Assembly: GCA_910575405.1 (NCBI GenBank)
Contig: CAJTER010000020.1
Coordinates: forward strand, 1 to 64,000
Reading direction: 5' to 3'
Length of the DNA stretch: 64,000 nucleotides
DNA from: Clostridia bacterium
GTDB taxonomy: Bacteria; Bacillota; Clostridia; Peptostreptococcales; Anaerovoracaceae
Shown in pieces: positions 53,210 through 62,390 of the stretch. Below the pieces are notes generated by a model. The model had not been told where the DNA came from and ran no database searches. It was given only the letters and a program-made list of their open reading frames with translations. The stretch's first letter is position 1; every line of letters begins with the position of its first letter. The position numbers were made by a program, and so were the translations under genes.

Positions 53210-55207
53210 TTAAATGTGATTTGCTACTTCATAAGCATCCCAAATACCGTACATGATATTGGCTACTTTCTTTGCGTCTCCCAGCAGATAAAGTTCCGGA
53301 ATTTCAAATTCCAGCTCCTGGTATAGAGCGCTGTTTTCATCATAACCTACCGCCAGAATCACGGAATCACAGCCTATCTTTTTTGTGCCCTCCGGTGTTT
53401 CCACAGCCAGCTCGGCACCGTCATACGAGGAAGCCTTGCTGCCTGTAAGCACTTCGATATGGCTATATGGGATGAGCCGCTCCAGCATCTCGCTGTTGGC
53501 ATGGCATAAAGGGCCGTTGACTGCCAGCAGTTTTTCCAGAGCTTCCACAATCACAACTTTTTTGCCCTGCTGTGCCAGATACAGCGCGGTTTCACACCCT
53601 ACAAGGCCGCCTCCTATGATAACAGCCTTCTCTCCTGCCTCTTTCTCTTCCGTCAGAACCTGCGCCGCAGTAAAGACTTTGCTGTCCTCTCCCAGGGAAA
53701 CGATTTTCGGATTCGAACCGGTCGCAATAATAACCGCGTCAGCGTCAGCCGCGAGGACATCGTCTTTTGCCATGGTTTTATTCAAATGTATCGGAACGTC
53801 TAACTGCTCCAGGGTATGAACGTACCAGTCCGCCAGAGCAATGTCATCTTCTTTGAATGAGGGAGCGCCTCCCGGAAGGAGATTTCCTCCAAGGCGTCTT
53901 CCCTTTTCAAACAGTTCCGGCTTGTGCCCCCTCATCGCCAGGACCCTCGCCGCTTCACATCCTGCAACTCCGCCGCCTATAATGGCAACCTTCTTTGGAG
54001 TAAAGATGGGATTCAGAGCCGCGGCTCGTTCTCTGCATGCCTGGGGATTTACCGCGCAGTTGAGGGCCGAATATTCCTGAATTCTTCCCATACATCCTTC
54101 GTGACAGGAAATACAGGGGCGGATATCCGCGCGTTTGCCTGCCCGCAGCTTGTTTACATAGTCCGGATCTGCCAGAAGCGGCCTGCCCAGGCTGATCATG
54201 TCGGTCATGCCCTGCTCAATCGCTTCCAGAGCCATATCCGGATCATCCATTCTGCCCGCGCAGATGATCGGCACATCTACGGTTTCCTTCATCAGCTTTG
54301 CGTAGGGGCGGTACAGGCCCTTTTCCTGATACATAGGAGGATGGCTCCACCACCAGGAATCGTAGGATCCTACATCCGTATCCAGGGCGTCGTAGCCGTA
54401 TTCGGTAAAAAGTTTTGCCGCCTCTTTTCCTTCCTCCAGATCGCGCCCCTTTTCTTCAAATTCCTCTCCCGGAAGCGCTCCATCCCGAAAATCCTTGATA
54501 AAGCTCTTGGGGCTGTAACGAAGCGTAACCGGAAAATCCTGCCCGCAGGTCTTCTTTATTTCCTCCACAATCTCACGGGCAAAGCGAAGCCGGTTTTCCA
54601 AGCTGCCGCCGTATTCGTCCGCCCTTTGGTTGAAAAGGGCTATGGCAAACTGGTCGATGAGATAGCCTTCATGGACCGCGTGGATCTGGACTCCGTCAAA
54701 GCCTGCCCTCTTTGCGTTGTACGCGCCTTTGCCAAACTGCTCTACAATCGTATGTATTTCCTCTTTGGTCAGTTCCCTGCAGGTTTTGTCCAGCCACCTG
54801 TGAGGAATAGATGACGGCGCCACAGGCGGGAATTCGCCCAGGTTGGTGGGAATGGTAACTCTTCCGAAACCGCCCGACATCTGCAGGAAGATCTTTGCCC
54901 CGTAAGCGTGGATTCGCTCGGTCAGTTCCCTGCTGGTACGGACAAACTGAACCGGATTGTAAGTCGGACATGGGCAGTTGGGCATGGCGTGTTCCTCCAC
55001 CTCATTGTCCACAAAGGTTACGCCGGTAATAATCAGGCCTGTTCCGCCCTTTGCTCTGGCTGTATAATAGTCAATTCCTCTCTGATTAAAGCCGCCCTCC
55101 GCATCGGCAAGCCCCAGGGGCCCCATGGGAGCCATTGCAAACCGGTTTTTAATCCGGCAGCTTCCGATGGTGACCGGTGTAAAGAGTTTTTCGTATTTGA
55201 AGCTCAT
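53210..55207 (-). CDS. NADH:flavin ene-reductase with Fe-S site (BaiCD/FadH-like)
   Basis: A 665-residue enzyme in three parts: an Old-Yellow-Enzyme FMN barrel (about 1-370), a 4Fe-4S site with spaced Cys (CISCHEGCMG, then NCAVNP) near 370-395, and an FAD/NAD(P) part with IGGGVAGCEAARVL and IGGGLVGCETALYL. This matches 2,4-dienoyl-CoA reductase, enoate reductase and bile-acid BaiCD/BaiH relatives, which reduce activated C=C bonds. The substrate cannot be told. It is divergent from its probable TetR regulator. Confidence 0.92.
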   Translation of the reverse strand: MSFKYEKLFTPVTIGSCRIKNRFAMAPMGPLGLADAEGGFNQRGIDYYTARAKGGTGLIITGVTFVDNEVEEHAMPNCPCPTYNPVQFVRTSRELTERIHAYGAKIFLQMSGGFGRVTIPTNLGEFPPVAPSSIPHRWLDKTCRELTKEEIHTIVEQFGKGAYNAKRAGFDGVQIHAVHEGYLIDQFAIALFNQRADEYGGSLENRLRFAREIVEEIKKTCGQDFPVTLRYSPKSFIKDFRDGALPGEEFEEKGRDLEEGKEAAKLFTEYGYDALDTDVGSYDSWWWSHPPMYQEKGLYRPYAKLMKETVDVPIICAGRMDDPDMALEAIEQGMTDMISLGRPLLADPDYVNKLRAGKRADIRPCISCHEGCMGRIQEYSALNCAVNPQACRERAAALNPIFTPKKVAIIGGGVAGCEAARVLAMRGHKPELFEKGRRLGGNLLPGGAPSFKEDDIALADWYVHTLEQLDVPIHLNKTMAKDDVLAADADAVIIATGSNPKIVSLGEDSKVFTAAQVLTEEKEAGEKAVIIGGGLVGCETALYLAQQGKKVVIVEALEKLLAVNGPLCHANSEMLERLIPYSHIEVLTGSKASSYDGAELAVETPEGTKKIGCDSVILAVGYDENSALYQELEFEIPELYLLGDAKKVANIMYGIWDAYEVANHI

Positions 55208-55228
55208 ATTGGCACCTCCATTTTTTAT

Positions 55229-55266
55229 AGAATTAGTTCACCGAATATATTCATCGAATTAATTCT
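55229..55266. promoter_or_regulatory. 38-bp two-tier palindrome, probable TetR operator
   Basis: AGAATTAGTTC (55229-55239) and GAATTAATTCT (55256-55266) are inverted with one mismatch. The perfect palindrome GAATATATTC (55243-55252) lies exactly at the centre. The site is between the ene-reductase start and the TetR promoter, as expected for an autoregulated TetR pair. Confidence 0.7.
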
Positions 55267-55284
55267 ATCACATTTAAGTTTGCG

Positions 55285-55313
55285 TTGCAATCTTTTTTGT
55301 TCTCAGTTACAAT
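55285..55313 (+). promoter_or_regulatory. Promoter of the second TetR regulator
   Basis: TTGCAA (55285-55290), 17 bases, TACAAT (55308-55313), 42 bases before the ATG. Confidence 0.65.
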
Positions 55314-55354
55314 AGTTTTAAAAACCAGTTGTTTTCTAGGAAAGGAACCATCGT

Positions 55355-55936
55355 ATGAAAAAAAAGCTTACCAGCAGGGACAGGCAAGCCATTGCCACGA
55401 AGAAAAAAATATACGATACAGGCGTCAGTCTGCTTCAGCAATACGGCTTTGATGGAGTAAATGTAAGCCAAATCGTGAAAAAAGCGGGCGTTTCAGTGGG
55501 GACCTTTTATCACTATTATACATCCAAGCTGGATCTGTTCATGGAGCTTTACAAAACAGCGGACACTTACTATGAAGAGGAAATCGCAGAGCAGGCAAAG
55601 ACGCTTCCCTACCGGGAAAAAATCATCTTCTTTTTTCGGGAATACGGCCTGCTGGCTGAAAAAAACGGCGTGGAGCTGACCCGCAAAATGTACGTAGCCG
55701 GCAACACCTTATTTCTCGGACGCACGGAAGGCATGCACCAGGTGCTCCTGGACATCATCCAACAGGAGCAGGAGGAAGAGACTTCCGATATAAAAGACGT
55801 GAAAAAAACACCCCGGGAAACGGCAGATGATCTGTTTCTCATCGCCCGGGGCGTTATCTTTGACTGGGCTCTCAGGAATGGAGCATATGATTTGCAGGAA
55901 AAGATGGAAGCCATGTTGAGGGTTTATCTTGGATGA
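55355..55936 (+). CDS. TetR-family regulator of the ene-reductase
   Basis: A 193-residue TetR protein. The DNA-binding region is GVNVSQIVKKAGVSVGTFYH followed by YYTSKLDLF. The ligand domain is 130 residues with no recognised motif. AAAGGA precedes the ATG. The palindrome in the shared intergenic region is the likely operator for it and the divergent ene-reductase. Confidence 0.92.
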   Translation: MKKKLTSRDRQAIATKKKIYDTGVSLLQQYGFDGVNVSQIVKKAGVSVGTFYHYYTSKLDLFMELYKTADTYYEEEIAEQAKTLPYREKIIFFFREYGLLAEKNGVELTRKMYVAGNTLFLGRTEGMHQVLLDIIQQEQEEETSDIKDVKKTPRETADDLFLIARGVIFDWALRNGAYDLQEKMEAMLRVYLG

Positions 55937-56169
55937 AGGCCTGATGAAGAGCTATAGTTACACCTAATTCTTCAAGGCTTCCCGGCCACCTACCACGTAT
56001 CACAAGCTCAATTAAGCGCCTTAAAGCCACTTCGCCTGTCATAGCGGGCACAAGTTCACCCCTGCGCCGCTGTGCAGAATGCTATTCCGTATTATTCTGC
56101 AATTCTATTCCGTGTGATTTTTATTTTTCAACCCGTATAATTTTGAAGTTTTATACTCTCTATATGCTT

Positions 56170-56958
56170 TTATTTCAGCACCGTATTTTCAATATACGCT
56201 TGAATTGCCCCATTGTCCTTTGAAAAGATTCCGCTGTCCACTGCCGCGCCTGCTGCGCAGGCTCTTATAAAGGCCACAGACTGGGTATACTGTGAGCGAT
56301 CCATGGAAGCAGACTGAGAAACTGGATAAATTTGCTTTCCGCTCAGATCATATCGTTCCAGGAAGGTTCCCACTGTCATAGGAGCGGTATGCCACCAAAT
56401 CGGGTAACATAAGACAATTTTTTCATATTGTGCGACTGACGCCAAGGGCGCTTTAATAGGAGGTCTCGCGTTAGTATCCGCCTCTGTCTTCGCACCTCCG
56501 TAGGCAGTTTCGTTATAATCGGTACTATATGGTGTTTCTCTTTCAATTCGGAAAGCATCCGCTCCTGTCTGGTTGATAATATTTTGGGCAATCCGTTCGC
56601 TGGTTCCGCTCCAGGAAAAATAAGCGACCAGGATCTTGCCCTCATCTGATGGATCCGGTGTTGGAGTTGGCTGTGGTTCCGGTGCCGGAGTGGGGTTTGT
56701 CTGCCCCGTGCTGCCAGTTTCTCCAATTGTTCTCAGCCAGCTGCGAATTTCCGCCGTGCTGCCTGTTCCTGCCGTATAGCCTGTTTTAAATTTTGCCCCT
56801 TTACAGGATTTTCTCAGATCGGAAAGGCTTTCGCTGATATCGCTTCCTCCGCTGGTGCAGAATGGAATGACAGTTTTGCCTCTCATGTTGTACTTTTCAA
56901 GGAATGTATTGACAACTCTCGGCGTGCTGTGCCACCAAATGGGATATTCTTCTGTCAA
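56170..56958 (-). pseudogene. Two-domain flavodoxin, 5' end lost to mobile DNA
   Basis: The readable part holds the second half of one flavodoxin domain (YPIWWHSTPRVVNTFLEKYN), a Pro/Thr-rich linker (TPAPEPQPTPTPDP) and a complete second flavodoxin domain (ILVAYFSWSGTSERIAQNI, then CYPIWWHTAPMTVG). The FMN-phosphate loop of the first domain is absent. A TTG at 56958 is the only start and an in-frame stop lies 7 codons upstream. Linkers of this kind occur in exported lipoprotein flavodoxins, whose signal would be on the lost end. The gene is cut where mobile DNA begins. Confidence 0.8.
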
Positions 56959-57202
56959 GTATGGACTAAAAAAAATTTATTTTTTTCGCTTTTATTATAT
57001 CCTCAAATCCCACAGTAGGGAATTGCATAAATAGTTACGCAGTTGTAACCTAAAGGTTATTACTATCAAGAAGCAATTACTTTCCTCAAACTTATCTTAC
57101 CTTTACCATTGCTGAATGTCTAATACTTATTCCGACTTCTTTGCCATGCTTTAAAAGCATATTTTAAATATCCAGTTGATAAGAACCTTTCTCCCATTCC
57201 TG

Positions 57203-57554
57203 CTATCTGCTTGCTTCCAGTTTCATTGCAAAATCTCTGTATATTTCATCATCTGCCCACTTTGCATAATCTTTAATGTCGATCAGTTCTTTCAAGTCGT
57301 AGATTTTGACACGCATCATCTGTTCTATCTTTTCCGGGCTGTACTCTCCCCGTTCTGTCAGTTTTGCCGTCAACTTCTCACGGATTTCTTCCTGCAGGCT
57401 CTGCGGCATTACTGAAATATAGTAAGGCGGCACATACGGCACGTCCAAGTATAAACCCCCGTATCAGGATTTTTGCCTCACTCTGCTTTTCCTCACTGAT
57501 TAACCCTGTCAGTCCGTCAAAGAAACGAACCAACTCCCTCTTTGTAAAGCCCAT
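57203..57554 (-). pseudogene. Mobile-element protein, frameshifted
   Basis: From ATG 57554 (AGGAG upstream) one frame encodes MGFTKRELVRFFDGLTGLIS and continues to about the CGGGGG run near 57,460. The sequence DVPYVPPYYISVMPQSLQEE to the end at 57203 follows in another frame. Removing one base near the G run gives a continuous 116-residue protein. Proteins of this kind occur beside serine recombinases in Clostridia elements; their function is unknown to me. The second frame could also be translated alone from TTG 57448. Confidence 0.6.
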
Positions 57555-57657
57555 CTTTATATACTCCTGTCTAATGTCAAAAGCAGGACTGTATCAGCGG
57601 TATGCAAACGGATCTTTCGTTTTCAGAGCCAATATAGTCCTGCCTAAAACCTATATT

Positions 57658-58977
57658 TTATTTTGTTAAAGTCATGCTGTTTGTGGAATGTCCCTCAAAC
57701 TTCCAGACTATCTCAATCCTGTCCCCCGGATAGACGATGACCTTTTCTATCAGCTTTTCTTTCATCTCCTCTGTCAGCTCTTCCTCTTCCAGAAATGCCA
57801 TAGCCTGGTCTGCTTTCCTTTCGGGGCCTTGCTGTTCGGTTTCCTCTTCTTCCTGTGCCTGCCGGAGAGCTGCAAGCTCTTCTTCCATCTTCTCCATATC
57901 GGCATCATACTGTTTCTTCTCATTCAGGAAAAACTCTCTTTCCAGTTTTCCGTCAGCGTATTTATCATACAGTGCAATCCAGCTTTTTTGTGCCGCCTCT
58001 ATCGAGCGCATTGTGGCATTGATCCTGTCACTGACGGATAAAGGGGAATTTCTCTTTATGGCCTGCCTTGACAGCTTATCATGGTCAAGAAATATCTCCG
58101 CCTCCCTTTTGACGGACGCAAGCACCGCCATATCCGCATCATGCTTGTTTATCTCAATGTCCCTGCAATCGGAATCGGTCTTGAATGACCGCTGTTTGCA
58201 GAAGATGGTGCCGTAGTGGGCATTGAACAACGCCCTGCCACAGCAGCCGCAGTAATAGATATTCTTCATTTTCCTGCTTTCCGCCGCTTTCTGCTGTTTC
58301 AGGGAGGATACCGCCCTGATGTACTGCGGATAAGTGATGACAGGCTCATGGGTGTTTTCCACCCTTACCCATTCCTCTTTGGGGCGGCTTACCTGCTTTC
58401 CCCCGACTGAATCCAGCTTTGTCTTTAGCTGCACCATTGTCCCGGTATATTTTTCGTCCCGTATGATGGCTTCTATCTTGCCTGCCGTCCAGTAACAGGG
58501 CTTTCCCCTGTTTTTCCACTGCCTTGTGTCTCCTCTGGAACGGTACAGTTCTGACGGGCAGGGTATTCCCCTGTCATTCAGCGCCTTTGCTATCAGTGTC
58601 GTTCCGGTTCCGGCTATCTTCATGTCAAAGATTTCCTTTACAACCGCCGCTTCTTCCGGTTCTATGACCAGCTTGTGCTTATCTTCCTCCGATTTCCGGT
58701 AGCCGTACAGGGCGCAGTTTGAATTGTACTGCCCCTGCTCCGCCATGCGCTGCCATGCAATCCGCTGTTTCCTTGACATTTCCCTGCTGTAATAGTCATA
58801 GATCAGGTTCTTGAACGCCACGTCCAGACCTCCGGTTGTGCCGTCCGCAAGCTCCGCACTGTCGTAGTTGTCATTTACGGAAATGAACCGCACCCCCATA
58901 AACGGGAATAGCTGTTCCAGATAATTCCCCAATTCCACATAGTCCCTGCCGAACCTTGAGAAGTCTCCTTGTGTCAA
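57658..58977 (-). pseudogene. Large serine recombinase, N-terminal catalytic part missing
   Basis: The 439 residues begin at GDFSRFGRDYVELGNYLEQL, about 70-100 residues into a normal resolvase domain, so the catalytic serine region is absent. The recombinase domain, the zinc-ribbon Cys (CGCCGR, then CRD) and the C-terminal coiled coil are intact. Only a TTG at 58977 is available and a TAG stands just before it. It is probably the dead recombinase of the outer element, cut by insertion of the tandem recombinase element. Confidence 0.8.
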
Positions 58978-58997
58978 CTAAACACCAAATTTTTTAC

Positions 58998-59050
58998 GGA
59001 TGCCAGAGGCGGCCAATAGGTCTTTCCCAGACCGCCTCCGGCATCCGCTT
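58998..59050. repeat. Long hairpin between recombinases
   Basis: CGGATGCC and GGCGG (about 58998-59014) pair with CCGCC and GGCATCCG (about 59030-59050) with a small internal bulge. It follows the second recombinase at the junction with the truncated one. There is no clear T run, so an attachment site or a stabilising 3' structure is as likely as a terminator. Confidence 0.45.
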
Positions 59051-59072
59051 TATCGTGAGGTAGAAACCCTTA

Positions 59073-60668
59073 TCAGTTGTCATGTCCCTGCATATCAAAC
59101 ACATCCCGGAACTTCCAGACGATCTCGATATCGGAGGGAGAGGACACCAGCACTTCCTTGATGAATGTCTGCGCCAGTTCCGCCGTCAGTTCCGTGGCCC
59201 CGGCAAAGGAAGTGAACACATCGTCCTCTTGCGCCTTATCCTGAAAGGCCTGCCGCTCCAGTCCAGATAAAAGCTGTTCCTGTGCCTCCTGTTCGGCTTT
59301 GGCGGCGGCGAGTTTACTGTCAATGTCCGCCCGCTGTTTCAGGTAGGCGTCCTTTGCCAGCGCCCCGCCACTGAAATTCTCATAGACCCTAAACTTCTCC
59401 TGCCTGTACCGTTCCTGCTGTTGCTCCAGCTTTTGAAGTTCCACAAGACAGGCCGCGATGCGTTCCTTGCGGGTCAGCATCAGGGAGGACTTCTGCTTTT
59501 TCTGCTCCTGGCACATCGCCAGCATCTGCATGACTGCCCGGAACACAATGCCCTCGATCTCTTTCTCCGCAAACAGTTTCCCTTTCGGGCAATCGCTGGC
59601 TTCGTCCGCCTTGCTCTTGGTGCATCGGTAGTAGTATCCAGCGGAACTGTGGACCCGGCTCAACGTCCTATGGCAGTTGCCGCACTTGAGAAGCCCTTTC
59701 AATGGGTATTCCTGCGGTGTCCCGCTGGCCCGCCTGGGTCTCTGCCGGATGATCTCCTGCACCCGGTCAAAGTCCGCCTTGCTGATGATGGCGTCATGCG
59801 CCCCTTCATAGATGATCCAGTCAGCCTTATCCTGCGGGACGGTTCGCTTTTCATGGAGGCTGGCCTTATACCGCTTGCGCCCCACCAGCGCCCCGGTGTA
59901 CTCATACTGGTGGAGGATGTTCAGCACCGTGGCCGCCGTCCAGCCGTTCTTTTCAGAGGCTTTGCGGAACCGTCCGCTCCCCGGATTTTTCAGCCGGAAG
60001 TAGGCACCGGGGGTCAGGACGCCCTCGCTGTTCAGCCTGCGGGCGATGGCGGTACTGCCCATCCCCTGCAAGGTCATATCGAAGATACGCTGCACCACCG
60101 CCGCCGAGTCCCCGTCTATCACCAGCTTGTTCCGGACCGTGGGGTGGAACCGGAAGCCATAGGGAGCGAAGCTGCCTATGTATTTGCCCTGCTTCATCAT
60201 GATGATCTTCGCCGTGGTGGTCTTGACGGACAGGTCCTTGCTGTACGCCTCATAGATGATGTTCCGCAGGACCACATCCATGCCGGAGGTCATGCCCTTG
60301 TAATCATCGCTGTCATAGCCGTCATTGACGGAGAGGTAGCGGACACCGAGGAAGGGAAAGACGCACTCCAGATAGTTACCCATCTGGGTGTAGTCCCGGT
60401 GGCATCTGGAAAAATCCTTCGTCACCATCACATTGATGGCCCCGGTGCGAAGCTCCTTCATCAGCGCCTGGAACTGCGGGCGGTCCGTGTTGGTCCCGGT
60501 GTACCCATCGTCCACGAACTCCGTCCGGGGCGCATTTTTCAGTTGGGGATGCCGGTCTAAAAATTGATGGATCAGCTCCCGCTGGTTGCCGATGCTGTCG
60601 CTCTCGGCTTTCCCGTCCCCGTCCGCCAGGGAAAGGCGGATATAAATGCCCACCCGTTGATCAGTCAT
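59073..60668 (-). CDS. Large serine recombinase, tandem set member 1
   Basis: A 531-residue complete recombinase. The catalytic serine is in GIYIRLSLADGDGK near residue 13, then the EFVDDGYTGTNTDRPQFQAL and TKDFSRCHRDY resolvase motifs, a Recombinase domain (FAPYGFRFHP) and a zinc ribbon (CGNCHRTLS, later DCPKGK), with a coiled coil near the end. Its ATG overlaps the next gene's stop by 8 bases (ATGACTGA), so it is co-translated with set member 2. Confidence 0.92.
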   Translation of the reverse strand: MTDQRVGIYIRLSLADGDGKAESDSIGNQRELIHQFLDRHPQLKNAPRTEFVDDGYTGTNTDRPQFQALMKELRTGAINVMVTKDFSRCHRDYTQMGNYLECVFPFLGVRYLSVNDGYDSDDYKGMTSGMDVVLRNIIYEAYSKDLSVKTTTAKIIMMKQGKYIGSFAPYGFRFHPTVRNKLVIDGDSAAVVQRIFDMTLQGMGSTAIARRLNSEGVLTPGAYFRLKNPGSGRFRKASEKNGWTAATVLNILHQYEYTGALVGRKRYKASLHEKRTVPQDKADWIIYEGAHDAIISKADFDRVQEIIRQRPRRASGTPQEYPLKGLLKCGNCHRTLSRVHSSAGYYYRCTKSKADEASDCPKGKLFAEKEIEGIVFRAVMQMLAMCQEQKKQKSSLMLTRKERIAACLVELQKLEQQQERYRQEKFRVYENFSGGALAKDAYLKQRADIDSKLAAAKAEQEAQEQLLSGLERQAFQDKAQEDDVFTSFAGATELTAELAQTFIKEVLVSSPSDIEIVWKFRDVFDMQGHDN

Positions 60669-62376
60669 CGCCGCCCGCCTCCTTTATCTGCTCCACGCAC
60701 TCCAGCATGGCGTAAAATACATCGTTGTAGTTGAACACGACCTCGATACGGCTCCCGCCGTAGACAAGCACCTTCTCGATTATCGCGTCCACAAGCTCCT
60801 GCGTCAATCCTGTCATCCCGGCAGCGCCCCGCATCATGGTGAGCCATTTGTTGTCCGGGGAGATGGACGCCAGGAACCGCTCCCGGCGCTCCACGGCCTC
60901 GTCCAAAAGGCGGTTCAGAGCTTCGTACTGCTCCTCATAGGTCTGCTTGGCAAAGGCGAATTCCTCCTCGTTCAGGATGCCCTCGACATAGCTCTCATAC
61001 AGCCCCGCCCGTTTCTTTTTCAGGGCGTTCAGCCGGAGCTTGACGCTTGCCACCGCCGCCTTGTGCTTCTCCCGGACGCTTGCCTCGCCGGAGCCGCCCT
61101 GCATGGCAAGCAGGAGCCTCTCATAGTCCAGCGCCACCTGAAGCTGGTCCCGGATGGCATTGAACACCTTCTCGTTGAGGGCGTCCTGCCGGATGAAGTG
61201 GTTAAAACAGGTTGCGTGACCCCGCCGCACATGGGTACTGCAATCATAAACACCCCGGAAGGTCACATTTTTGCATCCGCAGATACGCTGCCGCTTGTAG
61301 TACATCCGCTTTCCGCAGTCGGCGCAGAATATCTTCCCGGCAAAGAGGTCGATCATGCCCGCCCGGATGTCCGCCGACCACTCCATAGCGGTCTCCCGGT
61401 GGGCGCTGTCCTCCCGCATCTGCCGCTCCACCGCCTCAAAGTCCGAGACAGAAACGATGGGCGGGTGGGCATCGGAGACAACGATCCAGTTATCTTTTTC
61501 TGTGAGCCGTTTTTTCAGCCCTTTGTAGAGCGCCGTTTCGGACTTCCCACAGATCATCTCCCCAATATACGCCCGGTTTTGCAGGATGCCCCGGATGGTG
61601 GAGGGACACCAGCCCTCGCCCTGGATGTTGCCGCCGTTCCGGGTGCCGGCCCTGCGCTTGTGCCGCTCCGGGCTTTCTATACCCCCGGCCTTCAACCGCT
61701 CAACGATGGTGTAGACCGGTACCTCCCGCAGTTTCCACTCAAATATCTGCCGGACAACAGCGGCGGCTTCTTCATCCACCACATAGGCGGTCTTATCCTC
61801 GTTCCAGAGATAGCCATAGGGGAGGTTGCGGTTCCGAAAGATCCCCGTCTCCATCTGCGCCCGGAGTGCCGTGGAGACCTTCTTGGAGATGTCCCGTGAA
61901 TACATGGCGTTCACCAGGTTTTGCAGGCTCACCGACAGGGACTCCATTGCGTTGCCGCAGGTGAAGTTGTCGAAATTCTCTTTCACGGAGATGAACCGTG
62001 TCCCCAGAGCTGGGAAAATCTTCTCCAGATAGTTGCCAGTCTCCACATAGTCGCGCCCGAACCTGCTGAGGTCACGGATCACGATGCACTGGACTTTCCC
62101 CGTCCGCACATCGTCCATCAGGCGGTTCCATGCCGGACGGTCGAACACGATCCCCGTCCTGCCGTTGTCCGAGTAGACCTCCGCGAGCCGGAGGTAAGGG
62201 CATCCGTCCAGATAGTCCTCGCAGACAGCGATCTGATTTTGCAGGGAGTTCCCGTCATCGTCCTTGCCGCTGTTCTCCACCGACAGGCGGGCATAGATGG
62301 CGGTGGGGAGCGCCGCTGTTTCCTTTTTCACTTCTGCCACAGGCTGGGCCTGTGCTTTTCTGCTCTTTCGTGCCAT
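60661..62376 (-). CDS. Large serine recombinase, tandem set member 2
   Basis: A 571-residue complete recombinase with a basic N-terminal extension (MARKSRKAQAQPVAEVKKE) before the catalytic AIYARLSVENSGKDD. It has DNGRTGIVFDRPAWNRL, RDLSRFGRDYVETGNYLEKI and a zinc ribbon (CADCGKRMYY with CGCKNVTF). AAGGAG precedes the ATG. It begins 14 bases after set member 3 ends. The high GC differs from the AT-rich island. Confidence 0.92.
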   Translation of the reverse strand: MARKSRKAQAQPVAEVKKETAALPTAIYARLSVENSGKDDDGNSLQNQIAVCEDYLDGCPYLRLAEVYSDNGRTGIVFDRPAWNRLMDDVRTGKVQCIVIRDLSRFGRDYVETGNYLEKIFPALGTRFISVKENFDNFTCGNAMESLSVSLQNLVNAMYSRDISKKVSTALRAQMETGIFRNRNLPYGYLWNEDKTAYVVDEEAAAVVRQIFEWKLREVPVYTIVERLKAGGIESPERHKRRAGTRNGGNIQGEGWCPSTIRGILQNRAYIGEMICGKSETALYKGLKKRLTEKDNWIVVSDAHPPIVSVSDFEAVERQMREDSAHRETAMEWSADIRAGMIDLFAGKIFCADCGKRMYYKRQRICGCKNVTFRGVYDCSTHVRRGHATCFNHFIRQDALNEKVFNAIRDQLQVALDYERLLLAMQGGSGEASVREKHKAAVASVKLRLNALKKKRAGLYESYVEGILNEEEFAFAKQTYEEQYEALNRLLDEAVERRERFLASISPDNKWLTMMRGAAGMTGLTQELVDAIIEKVLVYGGSRIEVVFNYNDVFYAMLECVEQIKEAGGDD

Positions 62377-62390
62377 TTTCTCTCTCCTTC

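Noticed and set aside
55872-56042. Minus-strand frame of 56 codons (MTGEVALRRLIELVIRGRWP) after the TetR gene
   Set aside because: It looks somewhat protein-like and has a weak GGGG site, but it overlaps the TetR end, matches nothing I know and is very short.
56082-56113. Two CTATTCCGT copies 23 bases apart
   Set aside because: Too short and only two; likely chance.
59421-60560. Plus-strand open frame (379 codons) opposite recombinase set member 1
   Set aside because: Antisense shadow of a gene with complete motifs; no family resemblance.
61063-61899. Plus-strand open frame (278 codons) opposite recombinase set member 2
   Set aside because: Antisense shadow in GC-rich DNA.
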